Positions 6,120 to 8,401 of a stretch of DNA of 8,401 bases are shown here, piece by piece. Position numbers and translations under genes: made by a program. This DNA is from Bacteroidales bacterium. GTDB taxonomy: Bacteria > Bacteroidota > Bacteroidia > Bacteroidales > WCHB1-69. Positions within the stretch are counted from its first letter, which is position 1, and each line of letters starts with the position of its first letter. Location of the stretch: assembly GCA_017964755.1 (NCBI GenBank), contig JAGCRI010000112.1:1-8401 (forward strand), in the 5' to 3' direction. The notes under the pieces were generated by a model. The model saw nothing but the letters and a program-made list of their open reading frames with translations, ran no database searches and had not been told where the DNA came from.

Positions 6120-8401
6120 TTAAAATGCATTAAGGTCGGTCGGTCGCATAGCGGCGAAGAACTTGAGGGTCTTTTCGCCGACACCCGGAACAGAAACATG
6201 AATGATATACACACCGCTTGCCACAGGGATATTGGCTTCGTTCTTCAAATTCCAATCAACGTAGGTCGAACCGCTGTCACCCTTTGATAAGCGTCTTACT
6301 AATGTACCGTTAACGGTAAAGATGGAAATGTTACATGTTTGCGGAAGATTTACAATCTTAACCACATTTTCAAGAGCAGTGGATTCGTAAGTTGAGAAGC
6401 CATAGTACGGATTCGGGACAATATTGATTTTGTCCAAAGATTCCTGAGCGACTTCAAGCACATTGTGCTGGACTGCAATGCTCTTTGTAGAGAATTTGTA
6501 TTTCGGGAAGTTGTTATTGTCAGCATTTTCGACTTCAGCGCCTTTATATGATGACCAACGCATATAAGGACGTGAAACCCTTATCTTAATCGTTGCCTCA
6601 TTAGAGAGCCATGGCTGCGTTTCAGAAGCCATTGCCATAGAAGTCCACATCACGTTATTGAAGATTTCATTCTTCTCTTTCTTTCTTGCATCAGTATGGG
6701 TTGAAATGGCTGTAACGTTGTCGAATTTATTCTTCAGCCAAGCACCCTCATCATACGAACCGCAGTCCTGTGCAGGATTGTAGCTACGTTTTTTCGTACC
6801 GGAAAGATAGAAGTCGGTATTTGTGTTACCTGCGCTACCAACGATATAGATGTAGTGCATACCGCCATAAACCGGAGCAGAGAAGCCTGACGGAAACTGA
6901 CCAATCGAGCTGTAGTATTGGTGTAAACCGTTATATGTACCACCGTTGATAGGTTCACCCTCTTCATTATAACCGTAAACCCAAGTCGGGTTAAAGAGCA
7001 TATCGTCACCGTTATTAGCAGTATCTGCTGAGTTTTCTGAGAACATAATGTTCAAACGTTCACCTGTCTCGATGTTGATAGCATAACCAGGGAACCAGCC
7101 CATACCAGTCGTACCGGAGCCGTCAGGATTTCCGTTCTGGTCAACAGACGGGGATTTTCTTGGTTCGTGTCTGAATGCACCACCGATTGACTTTGTTGCA
7201 TCGTCACAAGCTTCAAGAACAACACAACGTGTCCATTTGCTCTTATCAGGTGTCAGTACAATATTGACTGAATAAAGGTTAATCATAGACTGGTTGTAGT
7301 GATACTTGTTGAAGTTGTTTGCTGTAAAGTCAGCCCAAGCGGTACCAGCATTAGTCTTACTGCCCCAATAAGGATCTGCAGGTTCTGTTGTCGGGTTAAA
7401 TACATCGTCAGGTTTGATATATTTCGCTTGTGGTCCGCGATCGTATGGTGAAGAGAGGACGTATGGTGCCCACTGACCATTACAGATGCTTTCAAACTGC
7501 TCGCTTCTGTCTTTCCAAGCACGGTCACGCCAGCTTGAGTTAAGAGTGTTCTTCGGCACTTCGATGAAAGCGTCTTCTGTTCTCCACTGTGAATATTTGT
7601 TTTCTGCACCTTCCTGAACACCTTCTGCATGTTCCCAAGCTCCTGCGCTCTGATTTCCAGCACGAATCCAGTTTCCGACATATCCGTTAGGATAGTCGTA
7701 TGCAGCAGCATACCATGGCTTAGACGCATCAGCATATTTGATTGAAGAACCAATAACATCGACAGTACCATATTTTGCGAAATTCGGATATGTCAGAGCG
7801 CCAAGGTCCGGATTAGCTGCAACTTCAGATTGAGCAAAAACGTAAGGTTTGTTCAAAATGCTTATTGCAAGACCATGGTCAAGTATCAGTTGCTCGTTCA
7901 ACAAGCTGATAGTGTTCACTGAATAAATAGTGTCGGTAACACCCTTCTCGTTAACAAACTCGATAATCCAACGGGTAGTGTCAGTAACATCATCAGCGTC
8001 ATCAATAAATTTGATAACATAATCACGTGCCTGAACTTTGAGCGGGTCAACGACCTTGATACCAAGAGGACCGGCATTCACTTCGTATTCAATTTCATCA
8101 ACTTTCCATGGAGCACCTGACATGATTTTCTTTTCAGTAGCCTTGGTGATGTCGCAGAAATAACCGCCATTGCCTTGTCCTTCGAGACGTGTAATCTGAG
8201 GCATTGTGCCGTAGTCTGAGTTAAGGATTGTACCGCCATATTGCGGAGAGACATCGCGAGGAATACCTGAAACCGCCTTGATAGCACCGCCGCCTGCAGC
8301 CTTACGTCCTGCTAAATAAACAGTCTTCTGACCGAGCAAGCCATACTCATCATTCGGGTCAATTGAGAATGGTGCATATTCGTTGTAAGCGTAGGCAATC
8401 A
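6120..8401 (-). CDS. Large T9SS-type surface protein, 3' part (5' end beyond window)
   Basis: The frame is open to the right edge (reading ...YNEYAPFSIDPNDEYGLLGQK), so the start lies outside; 759 residues plus a TAA stop are visible. The protein is rich in Tyr, Trp, Asn and Gly, as in extracellular proteins, with few Cys. The central part holds WTRCVVLEACDD, then SGTTGMGWFPGYAIN and ETGERLNIMFSENS; I recall similar wording in large Bacteroidota surface proteins but know no function for it. The last 103 residues (6123-6431) form a beta domain: NIVPNPYYGFSTYES, VVKIVNLPQTCNISIFTVNGTL without a break, VASGVYIIHVSVPGVGEK. It resembles T9SS type A sorting domains or a FlgD-like Ig fold, but runs on for about 12 residues to RPTDLNAF. 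It is followed after 37 bases by the PorV/PorQ-like gene. A surface or adhesive role is inference; no enzymatic motif was recognised. Confidence 0.85.
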   Translation of the reverse strand, partial: IAYAYNEYAPFSIDPNDEYGLLGQKTVYLAGRKAAGGGAIKAVSGIPRDVSPQYGGTILNSDYGTMPQITRLEGQGNGGYFCDITKATEKKIMSGAPWKVDEIEYEVNAGPLGIKVVDPLKVQARDYVIKFIDDADDVTDTTRWIIEFVNEKGVTDTIYSVNTISLLNEQLILDHGLAISILNKPYVFAQSEVAANPDLGALTYPNFAKYGTVDVIGSSIKYADASKPWYAAAYDYPNGYVGNWIRAGNQSAGAWEHAEGVQEGAENKYSQWRTEDAFIEVPKNTLNSSWRDRAWKDRSEQFESICNGQWAPYVLSSPYDRGPQAKYIKPDDVFNPTTEPADPYWGSKTNAGTAWADFTANNFNKYHYNQSMINLYSVNIVLTPDKSKWTRCVVLEACDDATKSIGGAFRHEPRKSPSVDQNGNPDGSGTTGMGWFPGYAINIETGERLNIMFSENSADTANNGDDMLFNPTWVYGYNEEGEPINGGTYNGLHQYYSSIGQFPSGFSAPVYGGMHYIYIVGSAGNTNTDFYLSGTKKRSYNPAQDCGSYDEGAWLKNKFDNVTAISTHTDARKKEKNEIFNNVMWTSMAMASETQPWLSNEATIKIRVSRPYMRWSSYKGAEVENADNNNFPKYKFSTKSIAVQHNVLEVAQESLDKINIVPNPYYGFSTYESTALENVVKIVNLPQTCNISIFTVNGTLVRRLSKGDSGSTYVDWNLKNEANIPVASGVYIIHVSVPGVGEKTLKFFAAMRPTDLNAF

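Noticed and set aside
7283..7771. 162-codon minus-strand open frame inside the large surface protein
   Set aside because: It is out of frame with an intact 759-residue reading frame and its translation is Met/Leu/Thr-rich noise, with no start signal or family resemblance.

Overview
The window looks like chromosomal DNA of a Bacteroidota member. The main reasons are two type IX secretion (T9SS)-style C-terminal domains, a PorV/PorQ-family outer-membrane barrel, AT-rich start regions that mostly lack a Shine-Dalgarno sequence, and a DppB-type permease with the extra periplasmic insert I associate with this phylum. I cannot fix the order or genus. There are eight genes, both outer ones cut by the window edges. 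I see no rRNA, tRNA, CRISPR array, insertion sequence or long repeat, and no gene-free stretch over about 100 bases.

Layout: positions 1-1179 (+) hold the 3' part of a secreted endonuclease/exonuclease/phosphatase-fold enzyme with a T9SS sorting domain. Everything else is on the minus strand and reads right to left. First comes a large partial surface protein (8401 to 6120), then a PorV/PorQ-like barrel only 37 bases later (6082 to 4913), then a strong intrinsic terminator (about 4882-4846). Next is greA (4822-4349) overlapping a HIT-family hydrolase by one base (4349-3948), then a second hairpin with a U-tract (3932-3889). Finally there is a tightly overlapping trio: an OppB/DppB-type ABC permease, a MepA-like MATE exporter and an 87-residue acidic protein of unknown function. 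That trio converges on the nuclease gene with a 5-base gap.

The genes fall into three themes. The surface protein plus barrel form a likely surface-export pair, since PorV-type barrels act as T9SS shuttle or partner proteins for cargo with C-terminal domains. GreA/HIT is a housekeeping pair for transcript cleavage and nucleotide hydrolysis. The permease/MATE/small-protein trio is a membrane-transport operon held together by stop/start overlaps, although no other ABC transporter subunit is visible. The most unusual features are the hairpin whose U-tract runs into the permease start codon, with an alternative ATG in its loop; the lack of promoter room after both terminators; and the unknown 87-residue protein. 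I did not find a clearly new defence or mobile system.
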